64,000 bases of DNA, taken from Zopfochytrium polystomum (taxonomy: Eukaryota; Chytridiomycota; Chytridiomycetes; Chytridiales; Chytridiaceae). The notes under the pieces were generated by a model. It was not told the DNA's origin. It worked only from the letters and a program-made list of their open reading frames with translations, and made no database searches. Both the position numbers and the translations under genes were made by a program. The first letter of the stretch is position 1, and each line of letters begins with the position of its first letter. The stretch lies in assembly GCA_025765615.1 (NCBI GenBank), contig JAIVFJ010000184.1, positions 1 to 64,000 on the forward strand, given 5' to 3'. Positions 10,456 through 22,228 of this stretch are shown here, piece by piece.

Positions 10456-11478
10456 ATGCTGCGGCCAGTAAGGCCGAGATCGATTGTCGCCATCACCGCC
10501 CTCATCATCGTCATCATCGCCATCGTCGGCTTAACCTCCTTTACCGCGGTCGCCTTCTCTTTGGGCGTGGCGGCGTCGTCGGCGGCGCCGCAGGATGCTG
10601 CAACGGCTGTCATCGCCACCTCCGCAAGACAACAACCGGCCGGCTCATCGTGCTCCTGGGGATGCGGCGGCGGCGGAACACCCATCCGCGCGCAGGAGGC
10701 CCCCCCTACCAGCTTCACAAGAACCTTCTCAATCGTCGTCCGCGGAAAGAGGCGGGAGTACATTGTGCGAGTCCCACTGCCCTACCGCAGGCACCAACCG
10801 CACCGCCTCGTCATCGCCTACCACTGGTACGGCGCAACAGCCTCTGACGTCACTGCGAACGCAACGTCTTACGGCGCCGGCGCATTCTACGGGCTGGAGG
10901 ATGTCGCGCAGCAGTCGCCAACCATCTTTGTCGCCCCGAACGGCCTGAACGGCGGGTGGATGAACGACGACGACGAGGACATGGAGCTCACCGACCTTGT
11001 CGTCGAGGCGGTCGCCGACAGCCTGTGCGTGGATCGCGGGCAAGTTTTTGCGGTGGGCTTCAGCTTTGGCGGGTCGATGGCGTACGCCGTGGCGCGGTCC
11101 GGCCGCGGGGCACTGTTCCGCGCGGTGGCGATTCTGTCGGGGAGGGTGTTTACGCCGTGGAGGACGAACACGGCGGAATCTGTGCCGCCCGTCGCCGCGT
11201 TTGTTGTGCACGGGGTTGGCGACTCAATCAACGGAATAGGCGAGGGTCGCGCGATGCGAGACGCCCTTGCCGCCATGAACGGCTGCAAAGTCGGTGACAA
11301 CGCGGGCCAGGAGTCTGCGTTGGTACCGGGGACGCACGCCGTACGAATGCTGACTTGGTGCGAGGCCCCGGTTGCGTTCGTCGCCTTCGACGGGGACCAC
11401 GTGTACGATCCGCGCGACGCACGAGCCGCTTCGTCATGGCTCCCCGGCGAGATTTGGAAGTTCTTTGACACGTGTTGA
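10456..11478 (+). CDS. Secreted/anchored alpha-beta hydrolase (PHB depolymerase/feruloyl-esterase-like)
   Basis: From ATG 10456 the protein has 340 aa. It begins with a basic stretch and a hydrophobic signal or anchor (SIVAITALIIVIIAIVGLTS), then a low-complexity Ala/Gln/Gly linker. The catalytic part starts near residue 80 (RTFSIVVRGKRREYIVRVPL) and shows features of the LpqC/esterase-PHB-depolymerase family: HRLVIAYHWYGATA oxyanion strand, the nucleophile elbow GFSFGG, an Asp candidate in the HGVGDSINGIGEG loop and a His in FDGDHVYDPRDA. Such enzymes release feruloyl or acetyl groups from plant polysaccharides or cleave polyesters; the substrate here is unknown. Four Cys residues in the C-terminal half (CVDRG, GCKVG, TWCEAP, FDTC) suggest disulphides and secretion. 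The ATG is preceded by a short upstream open stretch without ATG. Confidence 0.78.
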   Translation: MLRPVRPRSIVAITALIIVIIAIVGLTSFTAVAFSLGVAASSAAPQDAATAVIATSARQQPAGSSCSWGCGGGGTPIRAQEAPPTSFTRTFSIVVRGKRREYIVRVPLPYRRHQPHRLVIAYHWYGATASDVTANATSYGAGAFYGLEDVAQQSPTIFVAPNGLNGGWMNDDDEDMELTDLVVEAVADSLCVDRGQVFAVGFSFGGSMAYAVARSGRGALFRAVAILSGRVFTPWRTNTAESVPPVAAFVVHGVGDSINGIGEGRAMRDALAAMNGCKVGDNAGQESALVPGTHAVRMLTWCEAPVAFVAFDGDHVYDPRDARAASSWLPGEIWKFFDTC

Positions 11479-11948
11479 GCAGTCGCCAGCAAGCCAGCCG
11501 CCCAAATCGATGAACTCGGTGTTTATCGTTGAAAGTGCGGAGGCCGGCCGAAAGCAAACAAGTCTTGGCCACCCAACAACCTTTGCGTCGCGCCTCTCTC
11601 ACCCCTTTTTTTCCGCTTTGTGTTTTCCGCTTTTGTCTATGACGCAACAATGCCAGTCCCCTCTTTTGGAATCCCCCAAACACCAAACCCTCGGGCGGAT
11701 TGGCGGATTGGCGGATTGGCGGATGGGCGCGGAAGGGACCCTTTTTTCTCTGTTCAAATGTTCAAACAAAGTCCCCAGCTCGGAGCTCCCGCTCCCGCTT
11801 ATTTTCACTCTTTCTTTACCCGTCTACCTATCTCCATTAATTGTCTCTTCTCCTCTGCTATTAAAGACGACCCCCGCCCCCCGTTCGCCCGCCAAACAAA
11901 CCAGAACAAACAAACCTAAAAAAAAAAAATAAAAAAATAAAAAAAATA
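11479..11948. repeat. Intergenic with 8-bp tandem GGATTGGC repeat and A-rich leader
   Basis: About four copies of GGATTGGC lie at 11696-11726. The region then becomes pyrimidine-rich and ends in an A-rich tract (11919-11948) abutting the ATG of the next gene, which looks like promoter and leader DNA. No gene is visible. Confidence 0.6.
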
Positions 11949-13944
11949 ATGCCGTTCCGCGTCCGCGACCTTCGCCACCGCGACCGCCGCCAACGGCACG
12001 CTCAACCGCTCTCCCTGCCCGCCGCCGTCCGCCTCGCCGCGATCGCCACCGCCGGGCTTCTCAACCTGCTCCTCACCGCCGTCCCGACAGCCGCCCACCC
12101 TGCCCCGGACTCCAACTCCACGTCAGCAGAGCCCGACGGCGCAGCGCTCGACGGATGGGACTACATCGTGGTCGGAGCCGGGGCCGCGGGCATCGTGACC
12201 GCCGCGCGGCTCGCCGAGCGCGGCAACAAGGTGCTCCTCCTGGAGCGCGGCGGTCCGTCGATGTGCGACTCTGGCGGGCGGTGGCAGGCGGATTGGATGA
12301 AGGACGCGCCGCTGACGGCATTCGACCTGTGGTCGCTCGCGGGCATCCCGTCGACGACGCGGGGCGACCTGACGGACCCTGTCTTTTGCAGCCAGGTGAC
12401 CGAGCTCGCCGCGTGCATCCTCGGAGGCGGGTCGGCGGTCAACGCGGGCCAGCATTTTCGCCCGCCGGACAGGTACTGGGACAGGTACTACCCCGACGGG
12501 TGGAAGGCGGCGGATATGGTAGCGGCGCAAGAGGAGGTTGCGGCGAGGTGCCCGGCAAGCCATGTTACGAGCACGGATGGGAAAGAGTATCACATTGAGA
12601 TATACGAGCCGCTGCGAGGTGCGCTGCTTGCGATGAATTTTACTGAAGTCACCACCGAAATCGAATACAACAAAAAGGTGAGTTGTTCCAGCCATTTCCT
12701 CAAGCGAAGTGCTTTGCTAATATCCCCAACACTTCCCACCTTCACAGGAAAAGGCTTTTGGCCGGGACGTATTTTACACAGTCCGCGGACAGCGCGGCGG
12801 TCCACTTCGAGGCTACTATTTGGACCGTCCGCCTATTCCCAACCTCCACTTGCAAATGTACACAAAAGTGGACAACCTTGTTCGCGAACACGGTTTCATC
12901 GTTGGCGTCAACGCCACCTATCACGGTGCCCGCAACCTTTACAAGTCCAAGGCAGTCGTCCTCTCGGCGGGAGTTTTTGGAACCTCGCCGCTTCTCTTCA
13001 ACTCTGGGATTGGCCCGGAGGACATGCTTCAGCTGGCCGCGCAGCTTGGACGAAACAACTACAAACCCGAAGAATGGATCATTTCCCCTGTCGGAAAAGG
13101 AGGTAGAATTCTCGACTTCACCATTTTGCAGCAACTGTACCATCTACGTGCAAAGAAGCAGCCCGACTAATCACCACTTCTCCTCTGCCGTTCCCTCTGT
13201 TCCCAGTCTACGACAACCCCTCAATCCCGGTCCAACTCAACCATCCCTCCGTTAAACTCTACAACGTCACCGAGGCCTGGTACAGCCCCCAGGAGCCCTT
13301 CGAAGACCAAGTCCTCGCCAACCGCACGGGGCCGTACACCTTTTACGGTCGGGTCCTCGTGCTCTGGCAGGACATCCCGGTCGGCAACGGCACGGTCGTG
13401 ACGGCGCAGTCGATTTGCTCGCCGTCGACCTCGACCAACGGCCGCATCTCCTGCCCCTGGTACATCGGCGAGGGCCTCTCCTCCTCCGCCGACGTGGTGT
13501 ACACTACCGACGGGCGGATCACGCTGCGGGGCAACGCGTACTTCTCGGACCCGGCGGGCAACGACCTCCTCGCGGCCGCGACCCTCGCTCCGCGACTTTC
13601 TCGTCGGCGCGACGGGGGCGGACCCGCGGTTCGCGCCGGTGCAGCCGGACCCTGCGGCGTACAACGTCAGCGACGTGGGGGCGCTGATGCGGTACGTGAA
13701 CGCGACGCGGCGCGGGAACAACCACTGGCAGGGGTCCACGAAACTGGGGAGTGCGGACGAGGACGGGACGAAGGGAGGGCGGGCTGTGGTGGACTCGGAT
13801 TGCAGGGTGTTTGGGACGGAGAATTTGTATGTTTCTGACGCCGGGATCGCGACGCGAATGACGACGAGCAATCCGGTGTACATGATAATGTCGTTTGGCG
13901 AAAAGTGCGCGGAAAGGATCCACGGCAGGGGATTGAGGATTTGA
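11949..13944 (+). CDS. GMC oxidoreductase, cellobiose-dehydrogenase-like flavodomain (one frameshift)
   Basis: Secreted FAD-dependent oxidoreductase most like the flavin half of cellobiose dehydrogenase; no cytochrome domain is present. Exons: 11949-12677, 12748-13102 and 13207-13944, with introns of 70 and 104 nt (GTGAGT...ACAG; GTAGAA...CCAG). A signal peptide (AAIATAGLLNLLLTAVPTAA) is followed by the FAD-binding motif DYIVVGAGAAGIVTAARLAE, then VLLLERGGPS, the GMC signature ILGGGSAVNAG and VVLSAGVFGTSPLLFNSGIG. The catalytic His is in NNHWQGSTKLG and the partner Asn in MTTSNPVYM. These enzymes oxidise cellobiose or other sugars at C1. The frame shifts by one base near 13575 (DLLAAATLA to LRDFLVGATG), in GC-rich DNA without splice signals, so this is either a recent inactivation or a sequence error. 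Everything downstream is otherwise conserved. Confidence 0.85.
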
Positions 13945-14129
13945 ACGACTTTTTATTTGAACAAATAATCGCTTCAAGTGCATTCCAGAGGGAGAAAGTA
14001 AAGCATGTGTCAGCCACCTTTGTTACCAAATTTCGAAAGATGCGCTTCTTCCTTCATAAAGCGACGTATTTTCCGCACGGTTTGGTTGACTTCCTTTGTT
14101 GGCATCTCCAAGCCGTTCCTTCTCCACCA

Positions 14130-14400
14130 TTCCAGCAATTCAAATAACAAACGAGAGTTCCACCCAGTCCTCCACCAGGTCGATCACCTCGACCTCCCAA
14201 GTCCCTCCCATTCGACCCACCATTGTATAAGGCGGATTCCGATTCGGAAGGTGTTCCCACCCCCACTGCAGAGCATCCACTTTGTCACGACCTCGGGCAA
14301 ACAGAATCGACCTCTGGTCAAGCGCTGCTGGCCACTCGACCGGTGAGCCGCTGTTCGTCCACCATTCAAGCAGCGGCGGGAGTTCCGGCTCTTAAATGTG
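14130..14400 (-). pseudogene. Possible decayed ankyrin-like fragment
   Basis: The minus strand reads LLEWWTNSGSPVEWPAAL, then GRDKVDALQWGWEHLP, then VEVIDLVEDWVELSFVI, then a stop. The LxWW-x-NSG-xP spacing resembles the chytrid-type ankyrin-like repeat in which each unit begins with Leu-Glu-Trp-Trp. There is no ATG and no long frame. This is pattern recognition only and could be chance. Confidence 0.25.
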
Positions 14401-15226
14401 ACTCCTCCCTTGCACCATGCACCGTTGAAAACAAAGGTAACACAGCTCGTTTTCCAAGGGCGGGAAGTCCCACGGTGCCGTCCGGCTCCGAGTAGTTGTT
14501 GAGAGAGCGAGAGGAGAGACGACCTGTATGCAGTTCTATTATCCTGTGGTTTGCCGGCTTCGGCGTAATCCCACCTCGATGTTCCGAGAACCGGTCGGCA
14601 CGGATCTCGCCATCATGTCAAAAAGGGAAAAAATTGGCAATCGCAACTTCCGAAGTCTGACAAAATGCATAGCTTGACGTAGCTCGTGCAACCTAAAAAA
14701 AAAAAAGTGTGTACACCGGGCGATTGTTGCTTGACGCTGCCGATTCGAAACTGGACCCTGCACCAATGCGTTCTGCAGCGAGCGTTCCGGTAAACGGATG
14801 CTAACCATAAATCGAGGAGGGGCGAATGTGTTTGCACGCGCCAAGCCAGAAGGCGCGCACAATGGCAGCGATAGCGACGATAATATTGTTAGCTACTTCC
14901 ACCCCCATTATTCCGCATTATTTACGCGCACTGTGATTTGTTTTCAGCTGTTTTCACAAAATCGCCCAAACGATTTTTTTTGACTGCAAACTACGCACCT
15001 TACTATGAGTGAATCCAAAGTGACGACAAAAGATTGACTGAAAGGGCAAACAATAGTAGTCACAAAAACCTCCTGCATGTTCGAGGCCTCCTGTGGTCAT
15101 TCCCCCGCCGCCTCCCTGGTCCAAACGTCTAGCCGTCCTTCTCTCTTTTTCCCTTTTTTTTCCCATTCGCCGATGCCAAGAAAAGCAATGACCCTCGTTT
15201 GTGTTTGCGTTTGTGTTTGGCGCAAG

Positions 15227-15230
<4 letters not shown>

Positions 15231-15261
<31 letters not shown>
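15231..15261. repeat. (AC)n microsatellite
   Basis: About 15 CA units, closely preceded by TG-rich DNA at 15197-15220, which makes a partial inverted arrangement. Confidence 0.9.
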
Positions 15262-15264
<3 letters not shown>

Positions 15265-15649
15265 AGCCTCGCCGCGGCCTCGGGAAGGAAAAAAAAAAAG
15301 AAAAAATGCGCACCTTTGGCCCTCCCCCCCGTTGGTAGGAGGAAGGCCCGTTGTGGAAAGCTCTCTCCGCGGCAATGACCGTTAATTGCGTGCGTTTCTT
15401 TTCGAAAGGGCGGGGCGCGGGGGCAGGATGTAGATGTTTGACATAATCCCGCGGCATTTACACCCACCACAGCAAAAACAGCGAATTTTTATTTAATTTT
15501 TGTTTTTGGCCATGAGCCCCCCCAAACAGCAAACACCAAAAAACAATGCAGGATGAGATGTTTACAAATGCGATATGACTCTTGGGTGGGTGAGGGTGCA
15601 CTGCGCTCGCGAGCCTCCTCCGACAGAAGGAATCACCGAGAAGAGAGTG

Positions 15650-15722
15650 TACGAGTGAGTGAGTGAGTGAGTGAGTGTGTGTGTGTGTGCGTGTGTGTGT
15701 GGGCGTGTGTATGTGTGTGCGC
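15650..15722. repeat. (GAGT)n then (GT)n microsatellite
   Basis: GAGT units pass directly into an alternating GT tract interrupted by GC and AT steps. Confidence 0.9.
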
Positions 15723-16586
15723 AGCAAATAGCATAAGACGGGTCTGCCCCCCCACTTCCGCGATCTCTCGGATGAGGCAAAGCAATGAAGGATCCCCAAG
15801 TGGGCGGCAGGCAGCATCACACAAATAGGGCATTATTGTATTGTTGCGTTGTCCTTCGTTATTTTTAAATACCGTCTCGATCTATTTGAGAAATAGGGAA
15901 GAAAGAAACAACCAAGCATCGAAGACACTTCTTGAAGCTCCGAAAGAAAAAAAAAAACGGTTTTGCCAAGGGTTATGTGGTATAAAGCTTTGTTCTGTGC
16001 TTGAATTCTGAATGGGCATTCGATCTGCTTAAGCTGAACCGGCCAGGGCAAGTCCCATCGCACATCCTCCACGGATCTCAAAACGCGACCGGAACACCCT
16101 TCGCTCCATTCGTTTATGCCGCTGCAATGGATTTCGTTCAGCTAGGCACGGGGCGGGTGATACGAGAGGGCGGTAGGCCAATACCCGGAGGAGAACGTGG
16201 AGCGAGATATTCAACGCCTTTTTTCTTCGAGGCCAACCATATACAGAGTCAATCGCCGAGATCACGCCACCGCGGTGGTGTACTGTATATTCAAAAGGAA
16301 ACTTTACGTTCCGCCCATCGTGGGGGGGGGGGGGGAGTGACCCAGTACTACAGATCTGAGAACTTCATCTTCAAAGACTGTGTGTATGTGAGAGGAGCGC
16401 GGACTGGAAGAGAAACATCCGGGGGCCACCTCCGTCTTTGCCTAACGCAAACTCAAGAATATCACCTTATGAAGGTCTGGTGGTAAAAGCTTCGATCGCA
16501 AGAGGGCTGGGAGTGACGGAGGTGGAAAGAGACCGAGAGACAGACGGCGAATTTATTTCCGTCAACGTCCGCCGCTGCAAACCTGC

Positions 16587-16590
<4 letters not shown>

Positions 16591-16626
<36 letters not shown>
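16591..16626. repeat. Poly(A) run of about 36 nt
   Basis: An uninterrupted A run. It could be the tail of a retroposed copy or simple expansion; no upstream gene body is recognisable. Confidence 0.8.
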
Positions 16627-16629
<3 letters not shown>

Positions 16630-16944
16630 GAAACGAAACCGCTGCACTGGAAAGGAAAGACGTCCGCCGCACTCCGGGCTCAAATTTCACTATATGTAAT
16701 AACACAACCGCCCTTGTCCATGTCGCGCCGACCTCTTGGGAAATAACCGCAATCCCTCCTCCCCCCCTTCGCTTTCCAGCCCAGATCTAGCTAGCTAAGC
16801 TTCAACTGGGCGATTGGCCCGCCTGCTCTTGTTCACCTCGCCTCCGCTCACTCCGCAGCCCCAGTCTTCTCAGTCCAAGCAAAACTGCTCTTACCTTGTA
16901 CCTACCATCACCAAGCCAGACTCCCTCACTCTCGCCCGATTGCC

Positions 16945-19900
16945 ATGCCCGACAACCCCGAACGAGACAGCTGCACCGACGTGGATGTAGGCCGGCACGT
17001 CGCCCAGAGCGCCCCTCCGGGCAGCAGCTCCAACCATGGTAGCGAAAATTTGAAAAAGAACAAAACGACTCCGAGCGACGCCGAAGAGTCCCTTGCTCCG
17101 GAAGTGCACAAGGAGGAGCCAAAGGGGATCAACTACTTTGTAAGTTTTTGGCTGGGACAGGCCTTGGTTTGCATTGCGAGTAACCGAAAAACGCACACTC
17201 CCATCCAGCAACTCTACCGATTTGCATCGACATCAGACGTCATTCTCATGAGTTTTGGAATCCTTATGGCGATGGTGGCGGGAGCAATGAGTCCGGTCAC
17301 AACGTGAGTTAAACTTACAATCACTTCGATTGCAAAACTGATCTCCTTTTCTACTATCGCAGCATCCTCACAGGAAACCTGGTCAACACTTTCGTCGTAG
17401 TACCGGCCGATCCGTCCCCGGAAAAGTTTGCCGAGTGGCAAGACAACCTGATGGCCAGCGTCATTGACAACACCAAGTGGTTTTTATACATTTCAGTTAT
17501 CACTTTCGGGACCACTTGTGAGTGCGAAAATGAAGCCTCTCCCCTCCTAGCCTTTCGCACTGCTTTCCGTTTCATTCAGCTCTGACCGTGTCACTCTTTT
17601 TGGACAACAAGATATCTATATGTCAATTTTTGTTGCGCTCGGCGAGAAGCAGTCTCATCGTATCCGCCAGGAATACCTACGCTCCGTCCTTCGTCAGAAC
17701 ATTGGATGGCACGACCACGAAGGCGCCGGGGAGCTCGCGACTCGAATCACCAGCGACATTCTCCTCATCCAGGACGCGATCTCGGACAAAGTCCCAAACG
17801 CCACCGCCCAAGTTTTCACCCTCGTCGCCGCCCTCGCCATCGCGTTTTACCGGAACGCCAAGCTGACGGGCGTTCTCCTGGTCGCCATCCCGTGCATTGG
17901 CGCCTGCATTTTCGTCTTGAGCATATTCGCCGGAAGGCTGCAGTCTGAAATCTTGCGGCTGTACTCTCTGGCGGGCAACATTGCGGAGGAAACGTTTTCT
18001 GCCATGCGGACCGTCACAGCTTTCAACGGACAGCAGAAGCAGTCGGTCAGATACGCTGCGCGCATCGCCGACGCGCACAAGGCGGGCGTCAAAAAGGCTT
18101 TGGTGACCGGAGCCGGCGCGTCCTGCCTGTTCATGTTCATCTACCTGACGTACTCTCTCGCGTTCTACTACGGGTCCGTTCTGCTAAAGGACAACGCGAT
18201 CGACGCCGGAACCGTCACCAACGTCATCTTTGCCGTCTTGATCGGAACTTTTGCACTCAGCCAGATCGCCCCGGAGCTGCAGGCATTCGCGTATGGAGTA
18301 GGCGCCGGCACAAAGATCTTTGCCACGCTGGACCGCGCACCGCCCATCGATGCGCTCTCCACCGCGGGCAAGAAACTCGCCAAAGAAGACGTGCATGGCC
18401 GCATCGTCCTCCGCGACGTCGAGTTCACGTACCCGTCCCGCCCGGACGTCAAGATCCTAAAAAAGCTAAACCTCGTCGCCGAGCCCGGGACCACCGTCGC
18501 CCTCGTGGGCCAATCCGGCTCCGGCAAGTCCACGATCATACAGCTGCTCGAGCGGTTCTACGACGCCGACGCCGGGGAAATCCTCCTGGACGGCCACCGG
18601 CTCACGGACCTCAACATCACGTGGCTCCGGCAGCAGATCGGCTACGTGCAGCAGGAACCGACTCTCTTCGAAGGCAGCGTCGCCGAGAACGTTGCGCTCG
18701 GGCTCGCCGGCACCGAGCACGAGTTCGCCACTCCCGACGCCAAGCTCGAACTCATCACCGACGCGTGCAAGATGGCCAACGCGCACGAATTCATCCAGAA
18801 CCTGCCGCTGGGGTACGACACGCAGGTCGGCGAGCGCGGACTGCTCCTGTCGGGGGGACAGAAGCAGCGCATCGCCATCGCGAGGGCCATCGTCCGTAAC
18901 CCGAGGATCCTTCTCCTGGACGAGGCCACGTCCGCCCTCGACACCACCTCGGAGCGCGTCGTCCAGGCGGCGCTCGACAATGCGGCGAGGGGCCGCACCA
19001 CGATTGTCATCGCCCACCGCCTGTCTACCGTCCGTCACGCTGACCAGATTATCTGCATGCTCAAGGGCGAGGTCGTCGAGAAGGGAACCCATGAGGAGCT
19101 GGTCGCTCAAGGCGGTATGTACAAGGCGCTCGTCGACGCTCAGCAGCTGCACCAGGACGAGAACAGTGCCGCACTGAAGGAGGACGACGACTACGAAAAA
19201 GACGCTAGCCGAGCAACCGGTGGCGCGGACGCGGATGAGGCAGGGAAGACGACTCAAGGCTACTCCGACAGGTATCTTACGCCCGACTCAAAATCTGTCA
19301 AGTCCTCGAAATGGAGTGGCGTCGACCCGGAGACCTCAAGCAAGCGGAAGAGGACGACGGTTAGTGGTTTCTCCTTGTTTTTATTAATCAGCTGTTCCTC
19401 TTTCGCTAGTGAAGTGTTGCCCACAAGATTTTAAGTTCTTCCCCTCAACCGGGATCTAACTTTTCCAAACAAAAGGGCTACATACTCAACGAAATCCTGA
19501 AGCTCAGCCGTCCGGACCTCATATACAACCTTGGCGGATTAATCGGTGCAACCGCAGCCGGCATGGTCGTTCCCGTCTTTGCCCTCCTCTTTGGCTCCAT
19601 CCTCCAGACCTTCAGCGAGGCCCCCGACCAGCGCGACACTGACCTCCACTTCTGGTCGACCATGTTCATCGTCATCGCCGCGGGCGCGGCGCTCTCCAAC
19701 CTCTTCCAAAACTGGATGTTCGCGCTGGCCAACGAGCTGCTCACCGAGCGCGTCCGCGACAAGCTCTTCGCGGCCCTGCTGCGCCAGGACATTGCCTTCT
19801 TCGACGACGACTCGCACACGACGGGGGCGCTGACGGCCAACCTCTCGTCGGACGCGCAGCAGATCCAAGGCGCGGCGGGGGTGACGCTGGGCAACATCGT

Positions 19901-21314
19901 CCAACTCGCAACGACGCTGTTCGGCGGGCTGGGCATCGGGTTCGCTTACGGGTGGAAGCTGACGCTCGTCGCGTGCGTGCTGATCCCCGTGCTCGTGTTC
20001 GCCGGCGCGCTCAGGATGCTCATCCTCACGTTTTTCCACGAAAAGGCGAAAAGGGCGTACGAGCGGTCGGCGCAGGTCGCGGCAGAGTCTGTCGCGGCTA
20101 TTCGAACGGTGCAGAGCCTCACCACAGAGAAAAAGGTTCACGACGGTTACATTGCGCTCCTCGCGAAGCCGCTCGCTGACGGGTATCGCAACGCCTACAT
20201 CAACACCCTGGCGTATGCGTTCTCGCAGAGCGCGAGCTTTATGGGGAATGCGCTGGTGTTTTGGTATGGCGGCCGGTTGATTGCCTATGAAGGATACAAC
20301 ATCAAGGTGCCCTTGTTCGTCTTTCTTTGTTACGCACCTCCAGGTGGTGTTCTCTTCACAAAGTCTAACTCGCTTCTCAAGTCCTTTTTCGTCATCTTCA
20401 TGGCCATCATGTTCGGTTCCATGTCTGCCGGGCGCATCTTCACCTTTGTGCCAGACATCAGCAAAGCGCTTTCGTCCGCCGACGCGGTCCTCGACATCCT
20501 GGAGCGCACCCCGCCCATCGACTCGGACTCCCCCGCCGGCGAAACGGTCACCCCGTCGCAAGTCACCGGCGAAATCGAGTTCCGCGACGTCCGCTTCTCC
20601 TACCCGTCGCGCCCGTCCGTGCGCGTGCTCCGCGGCCTCACCCTCACGGTCAAACCCGGGCAATTCGTCGCGCTCGTGGGTCCCTCGGGCTGCGGCAAGT
20701 CCACGACCGTCGGGCTGCTCGAACGCTTCTACGACCCTCTTGCCGGCGACATCTTCCTCGATGGGACGCCGCTGCGCAGCCTCAACCTCCGCAGCTACCG
20801 CGCGGTCGTGGGGCTGGTGTCGCAGGAGCCGAACCTGTTTGACGGGTCTATCGCCGAAAACATCGCGTTCGGGTGCGCGGCGCCGCCGTCGGCGGCGGAG
20901 ATCGAGGCGGCCGCGCGGGCGGCCAACATCCACGACTTTGTGGCGTCGCTGCCGGACGGGTACGGCACGCGGGTCGGGGCGCGCGGGGCGCAGCTGTCTG
21001 GCGGGCAGAAGCAGCGGGTTGCGATTGCGCGGGCCCTGGTGCGGAACCCTAAGGTGCTTCTTCTCGACGAGGCGACGTCGGCGCTCGACGCCGAGTCGGA
21101 GAAGGTTGTGCAGAGGGCGTTGGACGCGGCGGCGGTGGGGAGGACGACGATTGCGATTGCGCACAGGTTGTCAACTATTCAGCATGCAGACGTGATTTAT
21201 GTCGTCAAGGACGGTCGCGTCGTGGAGGTCGGCTCGCACCAGGAGCTGTATGATAAGAGGGGCATGTACTATGACTTGGCGACGCAGCAGGACCTTGAGG
21301 TCGAGTCCGAGTGA
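16945..21314 (+). CDS. ABCB-type full transporter (P-glycoprotein-like)
   Basis: Full-size multidrug exporter with the order TMD1-NBD1-TMD2-NBD2, about 1318 aa. Exons: 16945-17139, 17209-17303, 17363-17517, 17612-19359, 19476-20306 and 20382-21314. The introns obey GT-AG and keep frame. The third uses an AG at 17610-17611 to give FGTTYIYMSIFVALGEKQ. The last (20307-20381, 75 nt, branch CTAAC) is 3n long and stop-free, so it hides inside the frame. NBD1 has Walker A GQSGSGKST (about residue 449), signature LSGGQKQR, Walker B ILLLDEATSALD and the H-loop IAHRLSTV. NBD2 has GPSGCGKST (about 1107), LSGGQKQR and VLLLDEATSALD. Both sites look catalytically complete. These pumps expel lipophilic compounds or lipids through plasma or vacuolar membranes. 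A poly(A) signal candidate AATAAA lies near 21569. Confidence 0.95.
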
Positions 21315-22228
21315 AACCCTTCGGGCGCTGTCCTCTTGTATTACTTGGTTTGATTTGGTTTGCATTGTTGAATGGGAAAGAAAGATGGATGGTTGGGAAA
21401 GATGTGGCTTTGGTGTTGGTTTCAAGTTTGCACGTCCCTGCTTGAACGCGTAGCTTACCGTGCGGCTGTCAATGAAGATTGCTCGTCGCGTCGTGACGGT
21501 GGCCAGTGATATGACATGAAGGCGATTCACCCTATCTACTCTCCTTCTGTTCAGTCGCCTTCATTTCAATAAAATTGTCTGTGTAGCCTTGGTCCAAACG
21601 AAACGCCTCTCCTGCGCGTCTCCAGTCGTCGAGGCCCCATTTTCCTCTTTCATTTTCTAGCATTTGGGCTGCATCTGTTGTGCCTTGAATCTCATTTCAT
21701 TCCTACATGTATTTCGTTCCACCCCCTCAAATCTCTCCGAAAGTCAATGGAAGAAAAAGATGAAAACATCGTGCTGATCAAATTTCGGCCGACCATCGCT
21801 CATTTTCGCTCTTCCTCTGCCGGCGTGTGGTTCGCACCGCTTCCACCTACAGTTTATGTAGCTCCAGACGACCCACGCCTTCCTCATTTGAGGCGTGAAA
21901 CCACAATACGAAGATGGCGCATCGTCCCCCAACGTCGACTTTCCTTGCTACCACTGGGTTAGCTGCAAATGAGCAGCTACTTATAATTATCACGGACGAA
22001 CGTCTTTTGGACGGCAGGTCGATTTGGGTTTTTTCGTCGGTTGTTGATTTTCATTTCAATTGTGAAACAGCTAGAAGGAACTCCATTCAAAAACTGCGCC
22101 CCCACCTCGCCTGGCACAGCCGCGAGAGCGGATAACCACACGACCGTATTGCGACCGAATGGGCGCCGATTGGAACCCTCTTCTTGTCCAAACGTCGTCG
22201 TCCATACACCACAGCCGCTAAGTCCAAA
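21315..22228. other. Intergenic region
   Basis: Terminal region of the ABCB gene (AATAAA near 21569) followed by the promoter of the next gene. No further coding frame or RNA gene is recognisable. Confidence 0.5.

Larger units (their letters stand above)
13945..16944. other. 3-kb intergenic region with simple repeats
   Basis: I see no intact gene. The region holds several microsatellites (listed separately), G9-plus and A-rich runs, and a possible decayed ankyrin fragment on the minus strand around 14130-14400. The last 200 bp before 16945 are pyrimidine-rich and probably the promoter of the ABCB gene. Confidence 0.5.

Noticed and set aside
14954..15457. Open frames of 100-170 codons on both strands around the (AC)n microsatellite
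   Set aside because: They consist of repeat-encoded Cys-Val or Thr-His runs and flanking low-complexity DNA, with no domain pattern.
16001..16486. 161-codon plus-strand frame
   Set aside because: It spans a long G run, shows no family features and has no splice partners.
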